Origin: an uncultured Eubacteriales bacterium | GTDB lineage: Bacteria; Bacillota; Clostridia; Oscillospirales; Oscillospiraceae | DNA length: 46,316 bases | Direction of reading: 5' to 3' | NCBI GenBank assembly: GCA_900320465.1 | Contig: ONSQ01000004.1 | Location: forward strand, 1 to 46,316 | Shown: positions 7,690 through 15,316 of the stretch, piece by piece | How positions within the stretch are numbered: the stretch's first letter is position 1 | How the letters are laid out: the number at the start of each line of letters is the position of its first letter | Made by a program: the position numbers and the translations under genes | The notes under the pieces: generated by a model | What the model saw: the letters and a program-made list of their open reading frames with translations, nothing else | What the model was told of the DNA's origin: nothing | The model's database searches: none

Positions 7690-8289
7690 TCACATCTCGG
7701 TTCGCCCTTCGATGGCGCGATTGAGCGTCGCATCGTCGGCGAATTCCAGGTTGGAGCCGACAGGGATGCCGTAGGCCAGGCGGGTCACCTTGACCTGAAA
7801 CGGCTTGAGCAGACGGGAGATATACATCGCAGTGGCCTCACCCTCGGTGTCGGGGTTAGTGGCCATGATGACTTCCTCCACATCATTTTCCGCGACACGC
7901 ACCAGCAGTTCTTTGATGCGGATGTCGTCCGGGCCCACGTGATTCATAGGTGAAAGTGCGCCGTGCAGCACATGATAGGTGCCGTTGTATTCCCGCCCGC
8001 GCTCGATGCTGACAACATCGCGCGGCTCAGAGACCACACAGATAGTCCCCTTTTCACGCCGGTCGCTCCGGCAGATCGAGCAGATTTCCCCGTCCGTCAG
8101 GTTCTGGCATACCTTGCAGCAGTGGACCGAGGACTTGGCCTCGCTGATGGCGTCGGCGAAAGCCTTGGCCTCCTCGTCGCTCTGGGCGAGAAGATAAAAA
8201 GCCAGGCGCTGGGCGCTCTTCTTCCCGATGCCGGGCAGAGAGGCAAATTTGTCGATCAGGTTTTCAAGAGATGCGGGAAAAAAGGACAT
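7690..8289 (-). CDS. recR: Recombination mediator protein RecR
   Basis: A 199-residue protein that acts with RecF and RecO to load RecA at DNA gaps. The ATG at 8289 (MSFFPASLENLI) is chosen from AAGGAG upstream and the family N-terminus. The helix-hairpin-helix is in LPGIGKKSAQRLAF (18-31). A four-Cys zinc finger (C58, C61, C70, C73) is followed by a Toprim domain with VVSEPRD and ATNPDTEGEATA. It lies 13 bases after rpe on the same strand. RecR is often next to dnaX, which is not present here. Confidence 0.95.
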   Translation of the reverse strand: MSFFPASLENLIDKFASLPGIGKKSAQRLAFYLLAQSDEEAKAFADAISEAKSSVHCCKVCQNLTDGEICSICRSDRREKGTICVVSEPRDVVSIERGREYNGTYHVLHGALSPMNHVGPDDIRIKELLVRVAENDVEEVIMATNPDTEGEATAMYISRLLKPFQVKVTRLAYGIPVGSNLEFADDATLNRAIEGRTEM

Positions 8290-8302
8290 GACCGTATGCT
8301 CC

Positions 8303-8956
8303 TTAAGAATTTCTGATAGCAGCGATAGCTTCGGCGCGGTCTTTTGCTTTGAAGACAGCACTGCCCGCGACAAGGACGTTGGCACCAGCGCGCTTGACAA
8401 GCGGAGCCGTAACCGGGTCGATTCCCCCGTCCACTTCCAGCTCACAGCCGGGATTTCGCTTATCGATGAGCTCGCGCACAGTCTCGATTTTCGGCAGCAT
8501 ATCGTGCATAAAGCTCTGGCCGCCAAAGCCCGGCTCAACCGTCATGATCAGCACAAGATCGACCAGATCAAGATACGGCTCCACCGCCATGGCGTCCGTT
8601 CCGGGCTTGAGGGTAACGCCCGCTTTCTTGCCGCAGCTTTTGATCTGGTCCAGAGCTGCAAGAATATTCTCAGCCGAATCCGCTTCCACGTGGCAGTTCA
8701 CCAGATCGGCGCCGGCCTGGCAGAAAGCGCGGGCATAGCGAACGGGCTCTACAATCATCAAATGCGCGTCAATAAACAGATCGGTGGCTTTGCGCAGCGA
8801 TTTCAGGACCGGGATCCCAATGGATATATTGGGAACAAAGCGGCCGTCCATCACATCAAAATGGACATAGTCCGCGCCGCCGCGCCGGATGTCTTCCACC
8901 TCGGCGCCAAGGGAGGCAAAATCAGCCGATAAGATAGACGGAGCAATTTTAATCAT
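8303..8956 (-). CDS. rpe: Ribulose-phosphate 3-epimerase
   Basis: A 217-residue TIM-barrel enzyme that interconverts ribulose 5-phosphate and xylulose 5-phosphate in the pentose phosphate pathway. The N-terminus IAPSILSADF, metal ligands in HFDVMDGRFVPN (H32, D34) and DAHLMI (H65), and EPGFGGQ and EVDGGI blocks are all present. Length is normal. The ATG has GGGAGAGAG upstream. It is the first gene after the promoter at 9012-9040. In B. subtilis rpe follows rsgA, which is not adjacent here. Confidence 0.95.
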   Translation of the reverse strand: MIKIAPSILSADFASLGAEVEDIRRGGADYVHFDVMDGRFVPNISIGIPVLKSLRKATDLFIDAHLMIVEPVRYARAFCQAGADLVNCHVEADSAENILAALDQIKSCGKKAGVTLKPGTDAMAVEPYLDLVDLVLIMTVEPGFGGQSFMHDMLPKIETVRELIDKRNPGCELEVDGGIDPVTAPLVKRAGANVLVAGSAVFKAKDRAEAIAAIRNS

Positions 8957-9011
8957 ATCTCTCTCCCGATGATCACATGATAATGCTCAGGCATCCTTAT
9001 TTCGAAGTAGT

Positions 9012-9040
9012 ATTTTAACATTCTTTCCCACATACGGCAA
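9012..9040 (-). promoter_or_regulatory. Promoter of the rpe-recR-rnj run
   Basis: On the minus strand: TTGCCG, 17-base spacer, TAAAAT, about 55 bases before the rpe ATG. The 263-base region to xpaC holds this and the divergent xpaC promoter, with no other clear element. Confidence 0.6.
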
Positions 9041-9156
9041 TAGGTAAAATGCCCGAAATTTGGCCGTTTTTCGCCTTTCCGCGGGTGCGGTGGAAAAAGT
9101 TTAAACCCTGTTCATTTTTTCCTGTTTTCGTCCGACCGCAGCCTCCGGCTTTCCAC

Positions 9157-9185
9157 TTGACGCGACAGTTTTTTAGATATACAAT
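9157..9185 (+). promoter_or_regulatory. Sigma-A promoter of the xpaC-telA operon
   Basis: TTGACG, a 17-base spacer, then TACAAT, 34 bases before the TTG start at 9220. This is a strong match. Confidence 0.75.
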
Positions 9186-9219
9186 AAAGTGAATTATCAG
9201 AACACGGGGGTAACGAGCA

Positions 9220-9993
9220 TTGCGTAACCGCAGAAGACGCGGCAGTATTCTTCCGCCGCTTTATGTTTTTGCCATACTGTGGCTTTTCTCGGCAATGGCC
9301 TTTCCGCTCTATGAGGTCTGGGGGCTTCTTCTGACGCTGGGCCTTTGTGTGGGCGGCGCTTTTATCGCAGGCAGAATATCTGCCAAGAGAGCGATGAAAA
9401 AGGAGCAGGCGGAAGCTGAGGCCGCCGCCGTCAAGGCCGCAGCGGAGGCGAAGAAGCAGGCGGCAAAGAAGAGCTACGGCCCGGAAATCGATCCCATTAT
9501 CGAAGAGGGCAACCGCGCGCTGAGCGAGATGGGACGTCTGTATATGTCCATCAAGGATCCGGAGATCCGCAAAAAGATCAACGAGATCATGCGCATTACC
9601 GATAAGATCGCTCAGGATGCCATTGACGATCCGAAGGACATCCCCCAGATCAAGAAATTCATGAATTACTACCTGCCCACCACGATCAAGCTTCTCAACG
9701 CCTATGATCGGATGAGCTCTCTCGGCATCGAAGGTGAAAATCTTGATAAGAGCATGAAAAACATCAACGAAATGCTCGACGCCGCGATCGTTGCCTATAA
9801 AAAACGACTGGACTCCCTGTTTGCCAACCAGGCTCTTGATATCGAAACAGACATTGAAGTCATGAATACCATGCTTGCGCGCGAAGGTCTTACCGGTGAG
9901 GGAGACTTTAATCTGAACGCACAGGCGGAAAAAATAAACCGTGAGCAGCAGCCGCCGAAGCAGGAAGGCCTGCTTCAGCAGATGCCTCAGTAA
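9220..9993 (+). CDS. xpaC: XpaC-family protein (5-bromo-4-chloroindolyl phosphate hydrolysis family)
   Basis: A 257-residue membrane-anchored protein. It begins with TTG (9220) after a run of G about 9 bases upstream. There are two hydrophobic segments near residues 12-28 and 31-48, then a charged Ala/Lys/Glu-rich coiled coil, and the XpaC domain (about 85-235) with GNRALSEMGRLYMSI, NYYLPTTIKLLNAY and LDAAIVAYKKRLDSLF. The family name comes from a screen phenotype and the real molecular role is unknown. The tail is rich in Gln and Pro. It sits directly before telA, a pairing seen in many bacteria, so the two probably act together at the envelope. Confidence 0.85.
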   Translation: MRNRRRRGSILPPLYVFAILWLFSAMAFPLYEVWGLLLTLGLCVGGAFIAGRISAKRAMKKEQAEAEAAAVKAAAEAKKQAAKKSYGPEIDPIIEEGNRALSEMGRLYMSIKDPEIRKKINEIMRITDKIAQDAIDDPKDIPQIKKFMNYYLPTTIKLLNAYDRMSSLGIEGENLDKSMKNINEMLDAAIVAYKKRLDSLFANQALDIETDIEVMNTMLAREGLTGEGDFNLNAQAEKINREQQPPKQEGLLQQMPQ

Positions 9994-10011
9994 CAGAAAG
10001 GAAAAGAAAAC

Positions 10012-11169
10012 ATGAGCGATGCAGAGAAAAGCTACATTCCCAGTCTGACGCTGGAGCCAAACGCACAGGCCGTCGCCGCGGTCGCGGAAGAAGTAAAGGA
10101 AGAGGAAAAGAAGGAAGAAATCCCGGTCGAGCGCCTGGAGCTTGAAAAGCTCTCCCCCGCCGAGCAGGCCGCCGTCACCGAATTCTCCAAGAAGATCGAC
10201 ATCCTCAACACCGAGCAGGTTCTCAACTACGGCAGCAATGCCCAGAAGAACATTTCGGAGTTTTCCGATTCCGCTCTCAGTGCCGTGCGCACCAAGGATC
10301 TTGGCGAAGTCGGCGATATGCTCAGCAACCTGGTGGTCGAGCTCAAGGGTATGAATTTTGACCCGGAGCAGAAAAAGGGTCTGCGCGGTCTGTTCAACAA
10401 GACCAAGCAGGATCTGGCCTCTGTCAAGGCTCAGTACGACAAGGCGGAAGTCAACGTAGACAAGATCGTGGAAGAGCTGGAAAAGCATGAGGTCGTTCTT
10501 CTCAAGGACATCAGCATGATGGACAGAATGTATGAGAAGAATCAGGAGTATATGAAAGAGCTGACGATGTACATCATCGCCGGCAAACTGAAGATCAAGG
10601 AGCTGCGTGAGGTCGATCTGCCCGAGTATCAGCGCAAGGCCCGCGAGTCCGGGCTGCCCGAGGACGCCCAGGCCGCCAACGATTTTGCCAACATGATCGG
10701 CCGCTTCGAGAAGAAGATCCACGATCTGGAGCTTACCCGCACCATCTCCATCCAAATGTCTCCCCAGATCCGCATGATCCAGAACAACGATACCCTCATG
10801 AGCGAGAAGATCCGCTCCTCCATCGTCAACACCATCCCCCTGTGGAAGAGTCAGATGGTTCTCGGCCTGTCCATGTACCATTCCGAAGAGGCTATGAAGG
10901 CCCAGCGCGAGGTGACCGATGTGACCAACCAGCTTTTAGAGAGCAACGCCAGAAAGCTCCACCAGGGCAGCGTCAATGTTGCCAGAGAGTCCGAGCGCGG
11001 CATCGTGGATCTGGAGACCCTGAAGAAAACCAACCTGGAGCTTATCGCCACGCTCGACGAGGTCCGCAAGATCCAGGACGACGGACGTGCCGCGCGACAG
11101 CAGGCAGAGGTAGAGCTGGGCCGCATCGAGGGCCAGCTGAAGCAGAAGCTGCTGGATATGCAGGGTTGA
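10012..11169 (+). CDS. telA: TelA/KlaA-family toxic anion resistance protein
   Basis: A 385-residue, largely alpha-helical cytoplasmic protein. An acidic N-terminal tail (about 1-45) is followed by the TelA domain: FSKKIDILNTEQVLNYG near 60, GLRGLFNKTKQDLASVKAQY, then long helices with VRKIQDDGRAARQQAE at the C-terminus. It has no transmembrane segment. TelA proteins are linked to tellurite and envelope-stress phenotypes, but direct anion chemistry is not proven. It lies 18 bases after xpaC with GAAAGGAAAAG before the ATG. Strong use of preferred codons suggests good expression. The LemA-like gene starts two bases later. Confidence 0.88.
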   Translation: MSDAEKSYIPSLTLEPNAQAVAAVAEEVKEEEKKEEIPVERLELEKLSPAEQAAVTEFSKKIDILNTEQVLNYGSNAQKNISEFSDSALSAVRTKDLGEVGDMLSNLVVELKGMNFDPEQKKGLRGLFNKTKQDLASVKAQYDKAEVNVDKIVEELEKHEVVLLKDISMMDRMYEKNQEYMKELTMYIIAGKLKIKELREVDLPEYQRKARESGLPEDAQAANDFANMIGRFEKKIHDLELTRTISIQMSPQIRMIQNNDTLMSEKIRSSIVNTIPLWKSQMVLGLSMYHSEEAMKAQREVTDVTNQLLESNARKLHQGSVNVARESERGIVDLETLKKTNLELIATLDEVRKIQDDGRAARQQAEVELGRIEGQLKQKLLDMQG

Positions 11170-11170
11170 T

Positions 11171-11542
11171 ATGAAGCTGTTCAAGAATCCTGTTTTTGCG
11201 GTCGTTTTCTGTGCGCTTATAGTCATCCTTTCTACCTGTCTCAACGTAAAGATCAAAATGGAGCGGAAGTATGACCGCGTCTGCGACGAGGTGTACGAAG
11301 AGATCGATGAGTTTGCCGAGGAGAATGGCCTGAGTGAGCTGAGAACCCAGGCTCGTGCCACACTTTCAACCGGTGATTTCGACGCTCTGATCAGCAGTTA
11401 TCAGGCGGTAGTTGCATCCGGAACTAATTTGTCGGATGTGGACGATGTGGACGACGCGATCCGCGACTATAATAACTTTCTTCGTAAAACCACCCGGTTT
11501 CCCGCCAGCTATTTCGTCGAGCTGCTTCATATCACATTCTAA
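11171..11542 (+). CDS. Short LemA-like membrane protein
   Basis: A 123-residue protein with one N-terminal membrane helix (about 7-24) and a helical outer part. The C-terminal AIRDYNNFLRKTTRFPASYFVELL closely resembles the end of LemA proteins (a VxDYN block followed by a FP block). It is shorter than LemA (about 180 residues) and the first LemA helices are not clear, so this is an inferred relationship. It starts one base after the telA stop codon, within the same operon. LemA, XpaC and TelA proteins all have envelope-linked roles of uncertain mechanism, so a shared complex is plausible. Confidence 0.65.
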   Translation: MKLFKNPVFAVVFCALIVILSTCLNVKIKMERKYDRVCDEVYEEIDEFAEENGLSELRTQARATLSTGDFDALISSYQAVVASGTNLSDVDDVDDAIRDYNNFLRKTTRFPASYFVELLHITF

Positions 11543-11552
11543 GAGGTAAGAT

Positions 11553-12032
11553 ATGTCCATTGAAAAAGGACGCGCCTATTTCCGCTCGCTCGGGATTGAG
11601 GATCGCGTCATCGAGTTTACGGTATCTTCCGCCACCGTCGAGCTGGCCGCGCAGGCCCTGGGCGTGGAGGGTGCACGAATCGCAAAGACCCTGTCCTTCA
11701 AAACGCCGGAGGGCTGCATGCTGATTCTGGCCGCCGGCGACGCCCGCATCGATAACCACAAGTTTAAGGACAAATTCCATATGAAAGCGAAAATGCTCTC
11801 CGCCGAGGAGGTGCTGGAACTGGTGGGCCATCCGGTGGGCGGCGTCTGCCCCTTTGGCATCAGCGAGGATATCCCGGTGTACCTGGATGTGAGCCTGCAG
11901 CGCTTTGAAACGGTGTTTCCTGCCGTCGGCAGCGCCAGCAGCGCCATCGAGCTGAACCTGGATGAGCTTTATCGCTACTCCCGTGCGCTGGAATGGATCG
12001 ACGTGTGTAAACTCCCGGAAGAAACTGTTTAG
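11553..12032 (+). CDS. YbaK/EbsC-family aminoacyl-tRNA deacylase
   Basis: A 159-residue cytoplasmic protein. YbaK-type enzymes hydrolyse misacylated tRNA, for example Cys-tRNA(Pro). Family marks are ARIAKTLSFK with the expected Lys, AAGDARIDNHKFK, GHPVGGVCPFG and FPAVGSASSAIELNLDEL. Length is typical. AGAGG precedes the ATG and the gene is 10 bases after the LemA-like gene, then a terminator. Its presence with xpaC-telA is probably just co-transcription. The tRNA substrate is not determined; proline or cysteine are the usual cases. Confidence 0.88.
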   Translation: MSIEKGRAYFRSLGIEDRVIEFTVSSATVELAAQALGVEGARIAKTLSFKTPEGCMLILAAGDARIDNHKFKDKFHMKAKMLSAEEVLELVGHPVGGVCPFGISEDIPVYLDVSLQRFETVFPAVGSASSAIELNLDELYRYSRALEWIDVCKLPEETV

Positions 12033-12048
12033 ACAAAATCACATGATT

Positions 12049-12092
12049 TGTGCAGCACAGCAGAAAAACTGTTGTGCTGCACATCTTTTTTC
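12049..12092 (+). terminator. Terminator of the xpaC-telA-ybaK operon
   Basis: A 15-base stem (12049-12063 and 12069-12083) with one G-T pair and an AAAAA loop, followed by TCTTTTTT. Confidence 0.88.
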
Positions 12093-12193
12093 GTGACTTT
12101 TCCATATCTGTATGGTAAGATAAAGTGAACAGAAATGCACAGACGTTTCTTCACATAAAAGAGGGTAATACAATTCTGGAGAGGAGACAGCAC

Positions 12194-14902
12194 ATGGCAA
12201 GAGAAATTCTTTTTGACCTTGGCAAAATGATCACTGACCGCCTTCCCTACAAGTTCGGCATCAAGCGTCTGACGGAGAATGATCCGGAATACATCATTCT
12301 CGACCGCGCGTGCTCCAGCGATGAGATCGCTGAAATCATGCTAAAAATGGAGCTTCGCAAACCCAAGACCACCGCGCAGATCGCCAAGCTCACCGGCAAG
12401 TCCGAGGAGCGCATTGTTGAGCTGCTGACCGACGCGGCCAACCATGGCATCGTAGAGTACAACTATGAGAATCCCAATCACGAGAAGCAGTGGTACGTTC
12501 AGTTGTTCGTCCCCGGCATCGCGGAGATGACCAACATGGTTCGCTGGCAGGTAGACAAGTATCCCGAGCTGGCCGAGAGCTTTGACAAGATGACCTTCCT
12601 GCCTCTTGAAGGCAAGACCCATCTGATCCCTCCCGGCGGCGACGGCGTGGGCATGCATGTCATCCCCGTTGAGAAGGCCATTCCCGCTAAAAATGAATCC
12701 GCCGATATCGAGCATATCTCCCACTGGCTTGACAAGTACGACGGCCACTTCTCCGTCGGCTACTGCTCCTGCCGCAACGCCCGCCGTCTGTTCGGCGAGG
12801 GCTCCGGCGAGATTCAGGACGACTGCTGCATCGGTCTTGGCGACTTCGCCGATTATCTGGTTGAAACAGGCAAGGGCCGCTACATCACCAGAGAAGAAGT
12901 GCTGCAGATCTGCCAGCGCGCCGAGGATAACGGCTATGTCCATCAGGTCACGAACATCGACGGCTCCGACAAGATCTTCGGTCTGTGCAACTGCGACCTG
13001 GGCGTCTGCTTTGCTCTGCGCACCAGCCAGTACTTCAACACGCAGAATCTTTCCGCTTCCGCTTACCGCGCTCACGTCAACAAGGATAACTGCGTTGCCT
13101 GCGGCAAGTGCGTTGAGGTCTGCCCTGCCGGCGCCGTGAAGCTTGGTCAGAAGCTCTGCACCAAGAACGGTGAGGTCAAGTATCCGCAGCAGGAGCTGCC
13201 CACCGGTCTGAAATGGGGCAAGGACAAGTGGAACCCCAACTATGTTGCGGACAATCGCAAGAACTGCCACGAGTCCGGCACCGCTCCCTGCAAGACCGCC
13301 TGCCCCGCCCACATCGCCATCCAGGGCTACATCAAGCTGGCCAAGGAAGGCCGTTATCTGGATGCCCTCAAGCTCATCAAGCAGGACAACCCCTTCCCCT
13401 CCGTCTGCGGCTATGTGTGCAATCGCCGCTGTGAGGCTGCGTGCACCCGCGGCGCTCTCGACAAGGCTCTGGCCATCGACGAGATCAAGAAGTTCATCGC
13501 CGAGCAGGATCTGAAGAGTGAGGAGCGTTACGTTCCCGAGCTCATCCGCCGCCGCCCGGTAGATATCCCCTATGAGCAGAAGGTCGCTATCATCGGCGCC
13601 GGCCCTGCCGGTCTGAGCTGTGCGTACTATCTGGCGCGCATGGGCTACACCAACGTCACCGTTTTTGATCGCAACTCGGCTCCCGGCGGCATGCTGGTGA
13701 TGGGTATTCCCAGCTACAGACTTGACAGAAGCGCACTGAAGGGCGAGATCGAGATTCTCGAGAAGATGGGCGTCAAGTTCCAGATGAATACCGAGATCGG
13801 CAAGGACATCACCCTTGATCAGCTCCGTGCCGAGGGTTACCAGGGCTTCTATGTCGCCATCGGCGCGCAGAAGAGCTCCAAGCTCCGCATCCCCGGTGAA
13901 GAGCTTGCCGGCGTGTACGGCGGCGTCGATTTCCTGCGCGAGGTCAATCTTGGCAACAAGCCCGAAATCGGCAAGAAGTGCGCTGTCATCGGCGGCGGCA
14001 ACGTGGCCATGGACGTGTGCCGTACGGCTGTTCGTCTGGGCGCGGAAACCTATGTGATCTATCGCCGCAGCGAAGAAGAGATGCCCGCCGATAAAGAAGA
14101 GGTCGCCGAAGCCCGCGAAGAAGGCGTCAAGTTCTGCTTCCTGAATGCGCCGGTCGAGATCCTCGGTGAGGATGGCAAGGTCAAGGCTCTGAAGGTCGAG
14201 ATCATGGAACTGGGCGAGCCCGACGAAAAGGGACGCCGTTCCCCTGTCGGCACCGGTAAGTTTGAGACTATCGAGGTCGACTCTGTTCTCGCCGCCGTCG
14301 GCCAGAGCATCGATTGGGGCGGCCTGGATGTCGGCGCTCTCAAGACCGGCAAGAAGGGCAACGCCATTGCCGATCCCATCACCTATCAGACTGAGCAGAA
14401 GGACATCTTTGTGGGCGGCGACGTCTACACCGGTCCGAAGTTCGCCATCGATGCGATTGCTGCCGGACGTGAAGGCGCCGAATCGCTGCATCGCTTTGTC
14501 AATGAAGGACAGAGCCTTACCCGCGGCCGCAATCTGCGCGAGTTCTACGAGCTGGATAAGGACAATCTGGTCATCGATGTGGACAGCTTTGACAGACCTG
14601 CCCGTCAGGCAATCTGCCACGACGCCAGCAAGGCCAAGAGCTTTGAGCACGACCGTCTCACCTTCACCGAAGAGCAGGTCAAGGCCGAGGCCAGCCGCTG
14701 CCTGGGCTGCGGTGTCAGTGTTGTTGACCCGAACCGCTGCATCGGCTGTGGTCTGTGCACAACCAAGTGCATGTTCGACGCCATCCACCTGCAGCGCGAC
14801 GTACCCGAAGCCTCCACGATGGTTCGCTGCGAGGACAAGGTCGGCCCGATGCTGAAGTACATCGCCAAGAACAAGATCAAAATCATTCGTAAGGACAAGT
14901 AA
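12194..14902 (+). CDS. Multidomain Fe-S/FAD oxidoreductase (HTH - Cys-rich - GltD-like - ferredoxin fusion)
   Basis: A 902-residue cytoplasmic flavoprotein. The start at 12194 follows GAGAGGAG. In order: a winged-helix-like segment (about 55-95, TTAQIAKLTGKSEERIVELL); a Cys-rich module (YCSCR at 190, DDCC at 209, CNCDLGVC at 265); a 4Fe-4S motif CVACGKCVEVCP (300-311); the GltD-type N-terminal cluster domain (CKTACP 366-371, CGYVCNRRCEAAC 405-417); an FAD site VAIIGAGPAGLSC (464-476); an NAD(P) site AVIGGGNVAMD (597-607); and a final ferredoxin motif CIGCGLCTTKC (849-859). It resembles the small subunit of glutamate synthase but no large subunit is nearby. It probably moves electrons between NAD(P)H, FAD and Fe-S centres. 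Its partner and substrate are unknown. Codon use suggests strong expression. Confidence 0.85.
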   Translation: MAREILFDLGKMITDRLPYKFGIKRLTENDPEYIILDRACSSDEIAEIMLKMELRKPKTTAQIAKLTGKSEERIVELLTDAANHGIVEYNYENPNHEKQWYVQLFVPGIAEMTNMVRWQVDKYPELAESFDKMTFLPLEGKTHLIPPGGDGVGMHVIPVEKAIPAKNESADIEHISHWLDKYDGHFSVGYCSCRNARRLFGEGSGEIQDDCCIGLGDFADYLVETGKGRYITREEVLQICQRAEDNGYVHQVTNIDGSDKIFGLCNCDLGVCFALRTSQYFNTQNLSASAYRAHVNKDNCVACGKCVEVCPAGAVKLGQKLCTKNGEVKYPQQELPTGLKWGKDKWNPNYVADNRKNCHESGTAPCKTACPAHIAIQGYIKLAKEGRYLDALKLIKQDNPFPSVCGYVCNRRCEAACTRGALDKALAIDEIKKFIAEQDLKSEERYVPELIRRRPVDIPYEQKVAIIGAGPAGLSCAYYLARMGYTNVTVFDRNSAPGGMLVMGIPSYRLDRSALKGEIEILEKMGVKFQMNTEIGKDITLDQLRAEGYQGFYVAIGAQKSSKLRIPGEELAGVYGGVDFLREVNLGNKPEIGKKCAVIGGGNVAMDVCRTAVRLGAETYVIYRRSEEEMPADKEEVAEAREEGVKFCFLNAPVEILGEDGKVKALKVEIMELGEPDEKGRRSPVGTGKFETIEVDSVLAAVGQSIDWGGLDVGALKTGKKGNAIADPITYQTEQKDIFVGGDVYTGPKFAIDAIAAGREGAESLHRFVNEGQSLTRGRNLREFYELDKDNLVIDVDSFDRPARQAICHDASKAKSFEHDRLTFTEEQVKAEASRCLGCGVSVVDPNRCIGCGLCTTKCMFDAIHLQRDVPEASTMVRCEDKVGPMLKYIAKNKIKIIRKDK

Positions 14903-15246
14903 TGCACGAACTGGGAACTGTCTTTTATGTCATCGAACAGGTCGAACAGGTATGCAAGGAAAATGATCTGACACAGGTCGGTTCCGTAACATTGGAAATC
15001 GGCGAAGTCAGCGGGATCATCCCCATGTACATTCAGGATTGCTGGGAATGGGCAAAAAAGCGCAGTGAACTCATGAAAGACGCAGAGCTGAAGATCGAAA
15101 CACTTGAAGCCGTTACCTATTGTGAGGACTGCCAGAGGACCTACTCCACCATGAAGTACAAAAAGATTTGTCCCTATTGTCAGAGCGAGCACACCTATCT
15201 TCTGACCGGAAACGAATACAACATAAAAGAAATCGAAGCAAGATAA
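14902..15246 (+). CDS. hypA: HypA-like metallochaperone
   Basis: A 114-residue protein of the HypA/HybF family, which delivers nickel to [NiFe]-hydrogenase. It begins MHELG, with His2 as the usual nickel ligand. A zinc site is formed by two CxxC pairs (C74, C77, C90, C93). Length is typical. Its ATG uses the last A of the upstream stop codon (TAATG), so it is strictly coupled to the oxidoreductase. No hypB, hypC-F or hydrogenase gene is in the window. A job with the upstream enzyme is therefore as likely as hydrogenase maturation; this is inference. Confidence 0.85.
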   Translation: MHELGTVFYVIEQVEQVCKENDLTQVGSVTLEIGEVSGIIPMYIQDCWEWAKKRSELMKDAELKIETLEAVTYCEDCQRTYSTMKYKKICPYCQSEHTYLLTGNEYNIKEIEAR

Positions 15247-15262
15247 AGGCACAACGATAAAG

Positions 15263-15301
15263 CAAGGCTCCCGCCGTATCCCGGCGGGAGCCTTGTTGTT
15301 G
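15263..15301. terminator. Terminator between hypA and the ABC transporter gene
   Basis: A perfect 14-base GC-rich stem (15263-15276 and 15282-15295) with a 5-base loop, between convergent genes. The T-tract is weak on both sides. Confidence 0.75.
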
Positions 15302-15316
15302 TTCCTATTCCTATTC

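Noticed and set aside
9112-10881. A 589-codon minus-strand frame opposite xpaC and telA
   Set aside because: Leu/Asp-rich shadow without ribosome site; XpaC and TelA on the plus strand have family motifs.
10012-11169. TelA as a tellurite resistance island
   Set aside because: No ter genes or mobile element marks; the xpaC-telA pair is usual core content.
12341-14788. An open frame of over 800 codons on the minus strand opposite the oxidoreductase
   Set aside because: Arises from strong codon bias of the real gene on the plus strand; no ribosome site and the predicted protein is low-complexity Ala/Leu/Asp.
14902-15246. A hydrogenase maturation locus
   Set aside because: Only hypA is present; no other hyp or hydrogenase gene in the window.
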